In this document: positions 45,857 to 55,804 of the stretch, piece by piece
Layout: the number at the start of each line of letters is the position of its first letter
Numbering within the stretch: the stretch's first letter is position 1
Source: Aquimarina sp. Aq107
GTDB taxonomy: Bacteria > Bacteroidota > Bacteroidia > Flavobacteriales > Flavobacteriaceae
NCBI RefSeq assembly: GCF_943733665.1
Contig: NZ_OX030782.1
Location: 2,652,501 to 2,716,500, forward strand
Reading direction: 5' to 3'
Length of the DNA: 64,000 bases
Notes under the pieces: model-generated
What the model was told of the DNA's origin: nothing
The model's database searches: none
What the model saw: only the letters and a program-made list of their open reading frames with translations
Position numbers and translations under genes: made by a program

Positions 45857-48800
45857 CTATTTAACCATTTTCATAACCTTTACATTCTTATCAGAAATTA
45901 CCTTAAGCAGGTAAATTCCTTTTGGAAGATTAATTGTATTAATGGTTACTCTATTTGTCTTAGTATCTTTTATTACTGTAGTATTCGTTTTTTTACCCGC
46001 TAGATCATACATTTCGATACTAACGTAGTTATTTTTCATATTCCCAGTAAAAGATAATGTCAATGACTCTTTAAAAGGATTAGGCCAAGCCTTCACTAAT
46101 TCTAATGAGTTATTTTCAACAATCTTTTCAGCATCAGCGAAAGATATTTTAATTGCTTCCGGAGATGGACAATTGCTTGGGCAATTATCAAACCACTGAC
46201 TATCGTACCAGCCATCTGTGGTTCTAAATAAATCATCACTCTGTGATGCACCATTATCATTAAAAACAATACCTACTTCTACAGATTCATCAATTACATA
46301 AGAATACCAGGGAGATCCAACAATCTCATTCATTTCTACTCCAGGCCAAGCGGGAGCTCCAGGAATTGCAGCATTTGCATTTTTATCATACACATATATA
46401 TAAGCAGTATTCCAAGATGCAGGTTTATTAAAATACACATCAAATGAATTATCAGAAATGATTCCCGGGCATTCTCCAGGACAACCATCCGTCCAATTGT
46501 TGTTATACCAACCTTCTGTTGTTCTAAATAAATCATCACTCTGTGATCCACCATTATCATTAAAAACAATTCCTACCTCAACAGATTCATCTATTACATA
46601 AGAATACCAAGGAGAGTCACTTAACTGAGTCATTTCAATTCCTGGCCAAGCAGGAAAATCAGGAATTGCAGTATCCGCATTTCTATCATACAAGTAAATA
46701 TACGCTGTACTCCAATTATCAGGTTTTCTGAAGTTAACAGTATATCCATTATCAACTTCTTCTTCTAAAACATAGGTTCTTACAATAATAGGAGAACTTC
46801 CTGTTTCATTTATTGCTACAGCTCTAAGTTCAACTGTCCTAGGTGCACTGCCTATTACGAATTCTCCGTTATATTCAAAATCAGAAGTTGTAGGATTCGT
46901 TCCATCTAATGTATAGTAAATAGATGACGAGTTTGTGGAACTCATCTCTACGCTTACGCTTCCATCAAAAGTTCCGTTTAAAGGGTTAACTGTTAATACT
47001 GGTAATTCTAATGGACCAGGACAATCACCAGGACAACTATCAAACCATTGATTATCATACCAACCTTCTGTTATTCTAGTAAGATCATCAGTTTGATCAC
47101 CTCCATTATCGTTAAACACAATACCAACTTGTACATTCTGATCTACAGTATAAGAATACCAAGGCGAATTTTGTACATTTTGCATAGGCTGACCTGGCCA
47201 AGCAGGGAACCCTGATAATGGCTCCCCTGTATTTTGATTGTATATATAAATAAAAGCAGAAGACCAAGTTGTTGGTTTCTTAAAATACACATCAAATGGA
47301 GACCCATCACCGATTATATAGTCTGCAGGTACTATATCAGACTCGTTACCTTCAGAATCAAAGGCTATTGCTTTTATAGATGTTGTAGTGGTTATATCAA
47401 ATGGAGTTGTATATGGAGTACTGGAAACTGAAGGATCCGAACCATCCGTGGTATAAAAAATATCTACCGTAGCTCCTTCTGCTGTTGTAGATGCATCCAT
47501 TTCTACAGTTACAACATCTGTATAAAACCCTGAAGCTGGATTTATCGATAATGTTACAGAATCCGAAAGATCAAAAGGCTCCCCCACTAGTACAATTCCG
47601 AAAGTAGTTCCAAAAGTTACTGTTCCTCCAGATACTGTTGCTGTAGTATCAGAAAAGTAATCTTTAAGTACAGTTCCTTCAGGCCACATCCCATAAACAT
47701 TAAGTGCTCCTGTAAAGTCATTATCTTGTCCTTGAAAAACTAATGCTTTATCCGTTACACCATTACGATTATATTCTCGTTTAAAAATGTAAGGAGCATC
47801 GCTTAATTTTTCATGAGAACCGCCTCCGATAGAAATATGCTCTCTTCTAAACTTACCAAGTTTTCTCCAATGTAGTAATAAAGCATCATCAATAGAATCC
47901 CAGTTCATATCAGAACGGTAACCAGCATCAATATATGTCGTAGCATTAAAAAATTGACGCCCAGATTCATCTCCATAATAAATTTGTGCTCCACCTGGAG
48001 AAAGTAATAATTTAACTGCTCCTTCAAACATATTACCAGTATAGAATTCGCTAAAATCATGAGATCTCAGGTAACTAATCATATTATATTCTCCTGGAGT
48101 ATTGAAACCTCCATCATTATTATTCAATTTTGCAGCAAAAGAACTAAATATTTCTTCCTGGCCTAAATCAGTATATGCTTCTTTTGGAGAACGAAAATTG
48201 ATCATACTATTAAATTTCCCAACAGTAAAATCATCTGGTAATTGATCTCCAACATTACCAATAATATTTACTCCAGAATGCTCTCCTGTCATATAAAAAT
48301 CAAGATCATCTAATTTTTTAGTTGGATGATTTTGCTTCCACTCTCTTAAAGCAAGAACGGCTTCATCTTTAAGTTCTGCCCAGGCATCAACTCCAACGTG
48401 TCTTTCTGTATCTACTCTAAATCCATCTATTCCATATTCTCTAACCCAATCCGTTAACCATTTGATTAAATAATATCTAGGCGCTCTTGGTTTTCCTGTT
48501 CTAGCAAAATAATCGTTTAACTCGTCTAATTCTTCCTGTCTTCTACCTTCTGCATCCCATTTATCCAATAACCATTGCGGAAGATCTACAGAGTTGAATG
48601 ATTCAGTTCTTATGTCTGGAAGTCCAAAAAGTGGTGTTGTGAGGTCATCACACGGAAGTTCTCCATTTTCTGATCCACATTGTAATCGTACCCAATCAGA
48701 AGGAAAATCTTCATCTACAAATTCTAATTGTCCATTTACACTCTTATAAGTTCGATATCCAGAATGATTCATTACGATATCCAACAATACCCTTATTCCA

Positions 48801-49252
48801 TGATCATGTGCTGTATCAATAAATTTTTCAAAATCCTCAGCACTCGTAAAATTAGGATCAAAAGCTGTCCAATCATTTGTATGATATCCGTGGTAAGGAT
48901 AATCTCTAAATGCTGGATCATTCGCTGGTGGATTATTAAATCCATGCCTATTTTCTACAACCGGAGTAACCCATATAGCGCTAACTCCTAATTCATCAAA
49001 ATAACCTTCTTCTAATTTTTGAGTAACTCCGGCGATATCTCCTCCATGAAAATCTAATTCATTATTTCCACTATCCTGAAAACGGTCGAAATTAGAATCA
49101 TTGGTGGTATCCCCATTGTTAAAACGATCTGTAATAAGGAAATAAACTGTTAAGTTATCCCAAGAAAATGGGAGGTTTCTTTCTGATTGTGCCATACCTA
49201 TCCTAGGTAAAAACAGGCACACTAATACCCCTAAATAGAGTAATTTTTTCAT
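45857..49252 (-). CDS. secreted alpha-amylase (GH13) with starch-binding modules and T9SS tail
   Basis: 1,131 residues. Signal peptide MKKLLYLGVLVCLFLPRIGMAQ (ATG at 49252, chosen over a longer frame whose first 23 residues would precede the signal). A GH13 catalytic barrel follows (about 30-560), MalS-like, with nucleophile Asp281 (GFRVDTERH), acid/base Glu324 (MTGEHSG) and Asp399 (RSHDFSEF). Next come three starch-binding-like modules (KPxxWxxAxIYxY...PAWPG...GWYxxxW), separated by two chitobiase C-terminal-like Ig domains (GFYTDVVTVEMDAST; GTFDGSVSVEMSST). The last 80 residues are a T9SS type A sorting domain (KAWPNPFKESLTLSF to MKMVK). It cleaves alpha-1,4 glucans outside the cell. No SusCD partners are adjacent. 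Confidence 0.93.
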   Translation of the reverse strand: MKKLLYLGVLVCLFLPRIGMAQSERNLPFSWDNLTVYFLITDRFNNGDTTNDSNFDRFQDSGNNELDFHGGDIAGVTQKLEEGYFDELGVSAIWVTPVVENRHGFNNPPANDPAFRDYPYHGYHTNDWTAFDPNFTSAEDFEKFIDTAHDHGIRVLLDIVMNHSGYRTYKSVNGQLEFVDEDFPSDWVRLQCGSENGELPCDDLTTPLFGLPDIRTESFNSVDLPQWLLDKWDAEGRRQEELDELNDYFARTGKPRAPRYYLIKWLTDWVREYGIDGFRVDTERHVGVDAWAELKDEAVLALREWKQNHPTKKLDDLDFYMTGEHSGVNIIGNVGDQLPDDFTVGKFNSMINFRSPKEAYTDLGQEEIFSSFAAKLNNNDGGFNTPGEYNMISYLRSHDFSEFYTGNMFEGAVKLLLSPGGAQIYYGDESGRQFFNATTYIDAGYRSDMNWDSIDDALLLHWRKLGKFRREHISIGGGSHEKLSDAPYIFKREYNRNGVTDKALVFQGQDNDFTGALNVYGMWPEGTVLKDYFSDTTATVSGGTVTFGTTFGIVLVGEPFDLSDSVTLSINPASGFYTDVVTVEMDASTTAEGATVDIFYTTDGSDPSVSSTPYTTPFDITTTTSIKAIAFDSEGNESDIVPADYIIGDGSPFDVYFKKPTTWSSAFIYIYNQNTGEPLSGFPAWPGQPMQNVQNSPWYSYTVDQNVQVGIVFNDNGGDQTDDLTRITEGWYDNQWFDSCPGDCPGPLELPVLTVNPLNGTFDGSVSVEMSSTNSSSIYYTLDGTNPTTSDFEYNGEFVIGSAPRTVELRAVAINETGSSPIIVRTYVLEEEVDNGYTVNFRKPDNWSTAYIYLYDRNADTAIPDFPAWPGIEMTQLSDSPWYSYVIDESVEVGIVFNDNGGSQSDDLFRTTEGWYNNNWTDGCPGECPGIISDNSFDVYFNKPASWNTAYIYVYDKNANAAIPGAPAWPGVEMNEIVGSPWYSYVIDESVEVGIVFNDNGASQSDDLFRTTDGWYDSQWFDNCPSNCPSPEAIKISFADAEKIVENNSLELVKAWPNPFKESLTLSFTGNMKNNYVSIEMYDLAGKKTNTTVIKDTKTNRVTINTINLPKGIYLLKVISDKNVKVMKMVK
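46150..47310 (-). repeat. three starch-binding module repeats within the amylase gene
   Basis: Units lie at about 46150-46445, 46460-46745 and 47010-47310. The two C-terminal units are nearly identical in DNA over long parts (for example at 46220-46290 and 46520-46590, coding for SVEVGIVFNDNG and SDDLFRTT). The third is more divergent (VQVGIVFNDNG). This indicates a recent internal duplication and a site prone to copy-number change. Confidence 0.85.
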
Positions 49253-49664
49253 AATTAAGTTTTGTTTGTGTGTTAATAAAAGAACGAACAAAGAAATTTT
49301 CTCGAATGGAAAATTCCTCAAACGTTGTAATAAATATTTCTAAAAAAAAATCAAATAATATAATTATCAGAGTGTCGTTTTTATACGAAATCGATTGAGT
49401 GTTGATATTTTGTTTACAGGAGATATTAAAAAGTGAAGAATAAGCAAAAAAACACTTAATATTTTGATGAGTTTAACCTCTCCGCTTTATCCAAGATAAA
49501 GATTCACGGATTTTATAAAAATGTAATAATTAAATTCTTGATTAATAAAAAAACCACTAAAAAAATTATGGATTAGAAATTAAAAGAAGCTTTGGTATTT
49601 AAAGTGAATAGAATTTCAAAAAAAACATATACTACTGACTATCAAATGAATGAACAGCAATCTA
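49253..49664. other. 412-nt spacer upstream of the amylase gene
   Basis: Holds the amylase promoter by position, but no TAnnTTTG was recognised. A small hairpin CTTTATC-CAA-GATAAAG (49485-49501) lies in it, flanked by TCCG/CGGA. No gene seen. Confidence 0.4.
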
Positions 49665-51998
49665 TTAACCAAGTATTTTTAATTTGGCAAATCGTAATAA
49701 TAATTTCTTGATTCCACCATTTTCAAAATTAATCTCGGCTTTTTTATCTTGCCCCACTCCTTCTAGCTGAAGTATTTTCCCTTTACCAAAACGCATATGC
49801 TCTACCATAGTTCCTGGCACTAATTCCCCGTCAAAAAGATTAGTTTTTGGTGTATTATTATTGGTGTTATTAGATATAGGTCTTAATTTACGTAATTTAC
49901 GTAATTGTTCTTCTGATGGTTTATGAGAAACCGGCGGTGATCCAGAAACAGGTTTCTTAAGTCTAAGTTTACTTTTATCAACTTCGCCAAAAATATCAGT
50001 ATCTACTAATGGTTTATAACGATATGTATCTATTGGTGTGATATACTCTAAATATTTAGCATCTATTTCTTCTATAAAGCGACTTGGTTCTGCATCTACT
50101 AATTTTCCCCATCTATAACGTGATTGAGTATAAGTTAAATATGCCTGTTTCTCGGCTCTTGTAAGTGCTACGTAAAACAGTCTTCGCTCCTCTTCTAGCT
50201 CTGACCGTGTATTCATACTCATCCCAGAAGGAAATAAATCTTCTTCCATACCTACAATGTATACATATGGGAACTCCAATCCTTTTGCTAAGTGTATCGT
50301 CATTAAAGCCACTCTATCATCATCCCCTGTATCTTGATCAAGATCTGTTGCCAATGCCACATCTTCTAAAAACTCAGCTAAAGACCCTGTCTCATCTGCT
50401 AATTCTTTCTGTTCTTCAACAAAATCACGAATACCATTTAATAGTTCTTCTATATTTTCTATACGGGCAATTCCCTCTGGTGTACCATCTTTTTTAAGTT
50501 CCTGTAAAAGACCAGTATTCTTTGCAACCATTTCTGATAACACAAAAGCATCAGAAGTTTGATTAGTAACCTGAAAACTTTTAATCATATTCATAAAGTT
50601 CTCAAGTCTAGTCTTTGTCCCACTATTAATTTTTAGATTTATACGGTCTAAATTTTCAATAACTTCAAAAATAGATCGATCATAATGATTTGCAGCTACT
50701 ACTAATTTATCTACTGTAGTAGCTCCAATTCCTCTTGCAGGATAATTGATAACTCGTTTTAAAGCTTCTTCATCTTTTGGGTTTATAATCAACCTAAGAT
50801 ACGCTAAAACGTCTTTGATTTCTTTTCTTTGGTAAAACGATAACCCTCCGTAAATTCTATATTTAATATCTCTTTTTCGAAGTGCATCTTCCATAGCTCT
50901 GGATTGTGCATTTGTTCGGTACAGAATAGCAAATTGACCATTAGTCAATTGATGCTGCATTTGATTTTCAAAAATAGAACTTGCTACATATCTACCCTCA
51001 TCTCCATCTGTTAATAATCGATTTACTAAAATTTTTGGTCCGGGATCGTTAGCTGTCCATACAACTTTATCGAGTTTTGTTTTATTCTTATCAATTATAG
51101 AATTAGCTGCTTCAACAATATTTTTTGTAGATCTATAATTTTGCTCCAATCGATACTGTTGTACATTATCGTAGTCCTTCTGGAAATTAAGAATATTATT
51201 GATATTTGCTCCACGAAAAGCATATATACTTTGAGCATCATCTCCTACTACACATATGTTCTGAAACTTATCCGATAATGCTTTTACAATTAAGTATTGC
51301 GAATGATTCGTATCCTGATACTCATCCACCAATATATATCTAAAACGATTCTGATATTTTGCTAAGACCTCTGGAAAACGATTTAATAATTCATTAGTTT
51401 TTAGTAACAAGTCATCAAAATCCATGGCACCGGCTTTAAAACATCTATCTACATAATGTTGATAGATTTCTCCCATTCGGGGTCTTTTTGCCATGGCATC
51501 TGCTTCAACCAATTCAGCATTCTGAAAATATGCTTTTACTGTGATTAAACTATTTTTATAGGAAGAAATGCGGGATTGTACCTGTTTATATTTATAGATA
51601 TCTTTATCCAATCCCATTTCTTTAATCACTGAAGAAATTAATCTCTGGGAATCTTGCGTATCATAAATAGTAAAGTTAGAAGGATATCCTAATTTATCAG
51701 CTTCAATTCTTAATATTTTAGCAAAAATAGAATGAAATGTTCCCATCCATAGATTCTTTGCTTCGCTTGCTCCAACAATATCTGCAATACGCTTCTTCAT
51801 TTCACGTGCTGCTTTATTGGTAAAAGTAAGGGATAGTATATTAAATGAATCTACTCCTTGATTCATTAAATATGCTATTCTAAAAGTAAGAACTCTCGTT
51901 TTTCCTGATCCAGCACCAGCAATCACAATCATAGGGCCATCCTTCTGCAGTACAGGAGCACGTTGTGCATCATTTAATCCAGCTAAATATTCTTCCAA
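49665..51998 (-). CDS. UvrD/PcrA-type ATP-dependent DNA helicase
   Basis: 777 residues, superfamily 1A 3'-5' helicase. Motifs in order: LNDAQRAPV (Q motif), AGAGSGKTRVLTFRIAYL (Walker A, about 28-45), LSLTFTNKAAREMKKRI, FDDLLLKTNELL, VDEYQDTNHSQY (Walker B), VGDDAQSIYAFRGA, EQNYRSTKNIVEAAN, MTIHLAKGLEFPYVYIVG and VALTRAEKQAYLTYTQSR. The C-terminal 60 residues carry the HMRFGKGKILQLEG tail of PcrA/UvrD proteins, a Tudor-like RNA-polymerase-binding domain. It works in nucleotide excision repair and removes RecA or stalled polymerase from DNA. Not part of an operon here. Confidence 0.95.
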   Translation of the reverse strand: MEEYLAGLNDAQRAPVLQKDGPMIVIAGAGSGKTRVLTFRIAYLMNQGVDSFNILSLTFTNKAAREMKKRIADIVGASEAKNLWMGTFHSIFAKILRIEADKLGYPSNFTIYDTQDSQRLISSVIKEMGLDKDIYKYKQVQSRISSYKNSLITVKAYFQNAELVEADAMAKRPRMGEIYQHYVDRCFKAGAMDFDDLLLKTNELLNRFPEVLAKYQNRFRYILVDEYQDTNHSQYLIVKALSDKFQNICVVGDDAQSIYAFRGANINNILNFQKDYDNVQQYRLEQNYRSTKNIVEAANSIIDKNKTKLDKVVWTANDPGPKILVNRLLTDGDEGRYVASSIFENQMQHQLTNGQFAILYRTNAQSRAMEDALRKRDIKYRIYGGLSFYQRKEIKDVLAYLRLIINPKDEEALKRVINYPARGIGATTVDKLVVAANHYDRSIFEVIENLDRINLKINSGTKTRLENFMNMIKSFQVTNQTSDAFVLSEMVAKNTGLLQELKKDGTPEGIARIENIEELLNGIRDFVEEQKELADETGSLAEFLEDVALATDLDQDTGDDDRVALMTIHLAKGLEFPYVYIVGMEEDLFPSGMSMNTRSELEEERRLFYVALTRAEKQAYLTYTQSRYRWGKLVDAEPSRFIEEIDAKYLEYITPIDTYRYKPLVDTDIFGEVDKSKLRLKKPVSGSPPVSHKPSEEQLRKLRKLRPISNNTNNNTPKTNLFDGELVPGTMVEHMRFGKGKILQLEGVGQDKKAEINFENGGIKKLLLRFAKLKILG

Positions 51999-52116
51999 GT
52001 CTTCTATGTTTTATAAGCTTCGAAATTTAAGTAAACTATCTATTTTATTGAACTAATATTAATGATACTTATAAACAAATCATCAACGTTTTACTTAGAT
52101 GTTATCTAATTAAACT

Positions 52117-52124
52117 CAAATATA
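52117..52124 (-). promoter_or_regulatory. -7 candidate upstream of the helicase gene
   Basis: Minus strand TATATTTG, 119 nt before the ATG; no TTG at -33. Plausible but weak. Confidence 0.3.
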
Positions 52125-52273
52125 AAATGAGACCTATTTCTTATAGAATTTATATTTTTTTACTTAAAAAAATCGTTTAAATGCAGTTTTTATAAGATAA
52201 AATGCATATATTTAGCATAATTAATAATCTTAACGGATTATAAAAGCCCCAAAATTAACCTAATTTTTTTCCT

Positions 52274-52561
52274 ATGTCCCCAAACATAAATGCTCAGCCT
52301 ATAGAAAAAGAACAAATTAAATTTCTAACATTTCCTAAAGAGGATGTCCTTAATAAAAGAAAAGATCAAATAGATAGAATTCTAGAATTACAAAGAGCCT
52401 TATCGTTAGGAAATTTAGAACGTCAAAAAGTAAGAATTGTATTTGTTGATAATAAAGGTTTAAAAAAAGTAGAAACCACTATTTGGGGAATTACTGATAA
52501 AGAAGTAATTCTAAAACAAGCTACTATAATTCCTTTAGAAAGAATAATAAGTATCTCTTGA
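52274..52561 (+). CDS. conserved small protein, unknown function
   Basis: 95 residues, no signal or membrane segment. A helical charged N-terminal half (NKRKDQIDRILELQRALSLG) is followed by a small beta module (RQKVRIVFVDNKGLKKVETT, then IWGITDKEVILKQATIIPLERIISI). The second half has the look of a short SH3/Sm-like barrel. I recall such proteins of about 95-100 residues as common hypothetical proteins in Flavobacteriia. It stands alone and divergent from the helicase, with a terminator 24 nt after the stop. Confidence 0.7.
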   Translation: MSPNINAQPIEKEQIKFLTFPKEDVLNKRKDQIDRILELQRALSLGNLERQKVRIVFVDNKGLKKVETTIWGITDKEVILKQATIIPLERIISIS

Positions 52562-52584
52562 AAAATTTAAGTGTTATTGCCATG

Positions 52585-52624
52585 AAAGCTCTCAATATTT
52601 TCTTAGTGATGTGTTGAGAGTTTT
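52585..52624 (+). terminator. intrinsic terminator after the 95-residue protein
   Basis: AAAGCTCTCAA (52585-52595) pairs with TTGAGAGTTTT (52614-52624), 11 pairs with one G-U, followed by more T. Confidence 0.8.
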
Positions 52625-52750
52625 TATTTCTCAATTTTCGCACAATAAAGCGTTTTTTAAGATGTTACGTTATTATTAATCAGCCCCTAACCATTTTACT
52701 AAATAAACCAATTAAGTTTCTACTAATTAATGATTTAAAGAAATCTAAAA

Positions 52751-55120
52751 ATGACTAAAATCTACCTCAAAAGTTTTATCCTAACTCTTTTTATAGTAAA
52801 CACTTTTATCACTTATGCTCAGCAAAACTCCCCACAATTAATTGTGGAAAACATAGATAATTTGGTTAAAAACCTCACTACTAAATCAAAGGGTCTTTCT
52901 ATTAATTTACCTACCAAAAACACTTCTGTATCGTTAACCATTAAAGTAGAAAAAAAACAAAATGATCAAACCATTTATATAGGAAGTATCAATAATGAAA
53001 AACTTTCCACTTTTACACTATACAAAACAAAAGATCAATTAGAAGGGACTCTTGTCCTTAGAAATAATAAAATTGGTTATGAAATTTTCTCTGACGATCT
53101 AGGAAAGGTATATATCAAAGAGGTGGATATTAACGATCTAATTTGTATAGATTTTGAAGCCACTAAAGAAAATAATCAAAGTAAAAATAATATATCATCT
53201 AGAATGCCTCCTCAATTAGAAAGTCTTCCGGGAGCTCCTGGAATTATTTATTTAGATTTTGACGGAGAGGTTGTATCAGGAACTCGCTGGGTTAGTGGTG
53301 GTACCATTAATGCAGAATCTCCGAACTTTTCCGATCAAAAAATAATAGATGTTTGGAAAATAATGGCTGAAGATTTTAGTGCTTTCAACCTAAATGTAAC
53401 TACAAGACGAGATCTGTATGATGCCGCTCCTCAAAACAAAAGAATGATGTGTATTTTTACTCCTACTAATGACGCAGCACCTGGTTCTGGCGGTGTTGCA
53501 TATTTAGGTTCTTTTTCTTCTACTAGAAATGATGATCCATGTTGGGTATATAACTTATCTACAAGAGCTGCGGGAGAAACAGGGTCTCACGAAATAGGAC
53601 ATACATTAAGATTAAGTCATGATGGCAGACCTGGAGAAGAATATTATGCAGGCCACGGACAATGGTCTCCAATAATGGGATGGAGCGCCAGCAAACCAAT
53701 AGGTCATTGGAGTATGGGAGAATATGATGATGCAACTCAACAACAAGATGATATAGAAATTATCGCTGGATCACAAAATGGTATCGGTTTTAGAGAAGAT
53801 GATCATAAAGATATTCTGGCAGAAGCAACTCCTATTCTGGTGGATACGGATGGAAATGTAAGTGCTGATCAAAATTATGGTTTTATTCATAATCGTTCTG
53901 ATAAGGACATCTTTTCTTTTGTAATTGAAACAGGAAATGTATCCTTTAATTTCAATCCTAGTTCAGACAATCCTAATCTTAATATACAAGCTCGTATTCT
54001 AAATGGTATTGGAGAAGAAATTGCTACTTCAGATCCTTCAGGTCTTAGTGCCAATATTGATTTAAATCTTACGTTTGGAACATATTTCATAGAAATTGAT
54101 GGTGTTGGCGAGGGTAATCTAAGTAATGGATATTCTGATTATTCTTCTATAGGTAATTATTATATTTCTGGTAAGTATATCCCAGGCGATAATAATCAAC
54201 CCCCAATAGCAAATTTTGAAGCAGCAACGAATTGTTCTACAGTTAATTTTAATAGTACCACAATAAATAATGTAAATACATATGCTTGGGATTTTGGAGA
54301 TGGAAACACTTCTGCCGAACAAAATCCAACTCATACATATGCTAATAGTGGAACGTATAGTGTATCACTTACTACATCCAATAGTGCCGGTGAAGATACT
54401 AGACAAAGAGATGATTTTATTACTATTAATATTCCGCAACAACCAATTGGCGAAAGTCAAAGTATTTGTATTGGTGAATCCGCTTCTTTAACTGTTACCG
54501 GAAATAGTGAATTCCAATGGTATGATGCTCCAACTGGTGGCAATTTATTATATACAGGAGCAACGTATGAAGCTAATACTTTACAAACAAGTCAAACATA
54601 TTATGTGTCGGGGTCCTTCGATAACTGTACAACAAATACTAGGACAGCAATACAGGTAATTGTTGAGGAGAACCCGGAATCTCCTACCCTTTCAATTCCG
54701 GACACCAAAAATCTAACAGTAGAATCAACATATGCGCAATATCAGTGGTATCTAAATGGTGTAATGATTACAGGAGCAAATGATTCTCAGTATAGACCAG
54801 ATCAAATAGGAGACTATAGTGTAGAAGTTTTTAACGAAACTGGATGTAATGTTATTTCATCAATATTCTCAGTAGATTTATCTCAATTAAATCTAAGCCA
54901 AGGGTCAAGTGTTTTCAATTTTTATCCAAATCCTACAAGAGATATACTTACAATAGATGGACTAACTATTAACGAAAAAGATATAAGAATTGTAAATACA
55001 TCTGGGCAAGTAGTAATGAATACGATCATACAGCCCCAAGTAGATTTAACTAAATTATCTAGTGGACTTTATATGATTTTAATAAATAATAAATCTGTTG
55101 GTAAATTCGTGAAACTATAA
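52751..55120 (+). CDS. secreted metzincin protease with PPC, PKD, Ig-like and T9SS domains
   Basis: 789 residues. Signal peptide (about 1-24, ending TYAQ), propeptide-like region (about 25-155), zinc protease (about 160-345) with HEIGHTLRLSHDG (ligands His280, His284, His290; Glu281) and Met-turn SPIMGWSAS. Then a PPC-like domain (about 360-475, DKDIFSFVIETG, GTYFIEIDGVG), a PKD domain (about 485-560, WDFGDGNTSAEQNPTHTY), Ig-like modules (about 565-715) and a T9SS type A tail (FNFYPNPTRDILTIDG to GKFVKL). It is exported through type IX secretion and probably degrades extracellular protein. A paralogue with the same layout begins at 61603. A strong terminator follows. Confidence 0.92.
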   Translation: MTKIYLKSFILTLFIVNTFITYAQQNSPQLIVENIDNLVKNLTTKSKGLSINLPTKNTSVSLTIKVEKKQNDQTIYIGSINNEKLSTFTLYKTKDQLEGTLVLRNNKIGYEIFSDDLGKVYIKEVDINDLICIDFEATKENNQSKNNISSRMPPQLESLPGAPGIIYLDFDGEVVSGTRWVSGGTINAESPNFSDQKIIDVWKIMAEDFSAFNLNVTTRRDLYDAAPQNKRMMCIFTPTNDAAPGSGGVAYLGSFSSTRNDDPCWVYNLSTRAAGETGSHEIGHTLRLSHDGRPGEEYYAGHGQWSPIMGWSASKPIGHWSMGEYDDATQQQDDIEIIAGSQNGIGFREDDHKDILAEATPILVDTDGNVSADQNYGFIHNRSDKDIFSFVIETGNVSFNFNPSSDNPNLNIQARILNGIGEEIATSDPSGLSANIDLNLTFGTYFIEIDGVGEGNLSNGYSDYSSIGNYYISGKYIPGDNNQPPIANFEAATNCSTVNFNSTTINNVNTYAWDFGDGNTSAEQNPTHTYANSGTYSVSLTTSNSAGEDTRQRDDFITINIPQQPIGESQSICIGESASLTVTGNSEFQWYDAPTGGNLLYTGATYEANTLQTSQTYYVSGSFDNCTTNTRTAIQVIVEENPESPTLSIPDTKNLTVESTYAQYQWYLNGVMITGANDSQYRPDQIGDYSVEVFNETGCNVISSIFSVDLSQLNLSQGSSVFNFYPNPTRDILTIDGLTINEKDIRIVNTSGQVVMNTIIQPQVDLTKLSSGLYMILINNKSVGKFVKL

Positions 55121-55138
55121 TAAAATTAGGCCAGCATC

Positions 55139-55175
55139 AAAAGCATATTTTTATATTTTAAAAATATGCTTTTTT
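55139..55175 (+). terminator. intrinsic terminator after the first metzincin gene
   Basis: AAAAGCATATTTTTA (55139-55153), 5-nt loop, TAAAAATATGCTTTT (55159-55173), more T. A perfect 15-bp stem. Confidence 0.9.
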
Positions 55176-55254
55176 GTTTCATAATGATCAAAAACATATT
55201 TTAACTTTCCTTTAATAGATTTTTGAATATCTTTAGAAACCAAAATTACTAGGC

Positions 55255-55791
55255 TTGAAACACACATTTTTATTTCTCCTTGCTTTACAACCTGGAATAC
55301 TTTTTTGTCAAAAAGAACCCAAAAAAGGAACTATTATTACAGAATATGGTAAAACGTATGATGTTAAGAACCCAGATTTTAAAACAGACCTTACAAATAA
55401 TTTAAAAGCTGTTTTTGATGTAGGAAGATCCTTTGGTGACAGCACTAAAGTAAATCCTCTAATAAATACCGCTGCTAGATATCTTAATATGCATGCAAAT
55501 GCTGGAGTATCTGTAAAAAAACTTAAAGTTGCGTTAGTAATACATGGCAGTGCTGCTAATGATATATTAAATGATGAAAATTATAATTCAAAATTTGGCA
55601 TCAATAATCCTAATACTGCTTTAATTTCTGCACTTACAGAAAAAGGTGTTCAAGTTATTTTATGTGGGCAAACTGCGGCTCACAGAAACATTTCTAAATC
55701 TGATACGCATCCAAAAGTGAAATTTTCATTATCGGCAATGACTGCTTTAGTGCAATTACAAAATAAAGACTTTAGACTCATTAATTTTTAA
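55255..55791 (+). CDS. DsrE-like exported protein
   Basis: 178 residues. A signal peptide (MKHTFLFLLALQPGILFCQ; Cys18 may be lipidated) is followed by a DsrE/DsrF-like alpha/beta domain (about 65-178, LKVALVIHGSAANDILNDEN, ALISALTEKGVQVILCGQTA with Cys in the position used for persulfide transfer, and a C-terminal LSAMTALVQLQNKDFRLINF). The family handles sulfur in the cytosol; exported members are of unknown role. The start is TTG at 55255: a TAG lies in frame 21 nt upstream, and no ATG precedes the signal peptide. It lies 13 nt before the M20 hydrolase gene, so the two form an operon. Confidence 0.8.
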   Translation: MKHTFLFLLALQPGILFCQKEPKKGTIITEYGKTYDVKNPDFKTDLTNNLKAVFDVGRSFGDSTKVNPLINTAARYLNMHANAGVSVKKLKVALVIHGSAANDILNDENYNSKFGINNPNTALISALTEKGVQVILCGQTAAHRNISKSDTHPKVKFSLSAMTALVQLQNKDFRLINF

Positions 55792-55804
55792 CTCAACGTA
55801 CTTT

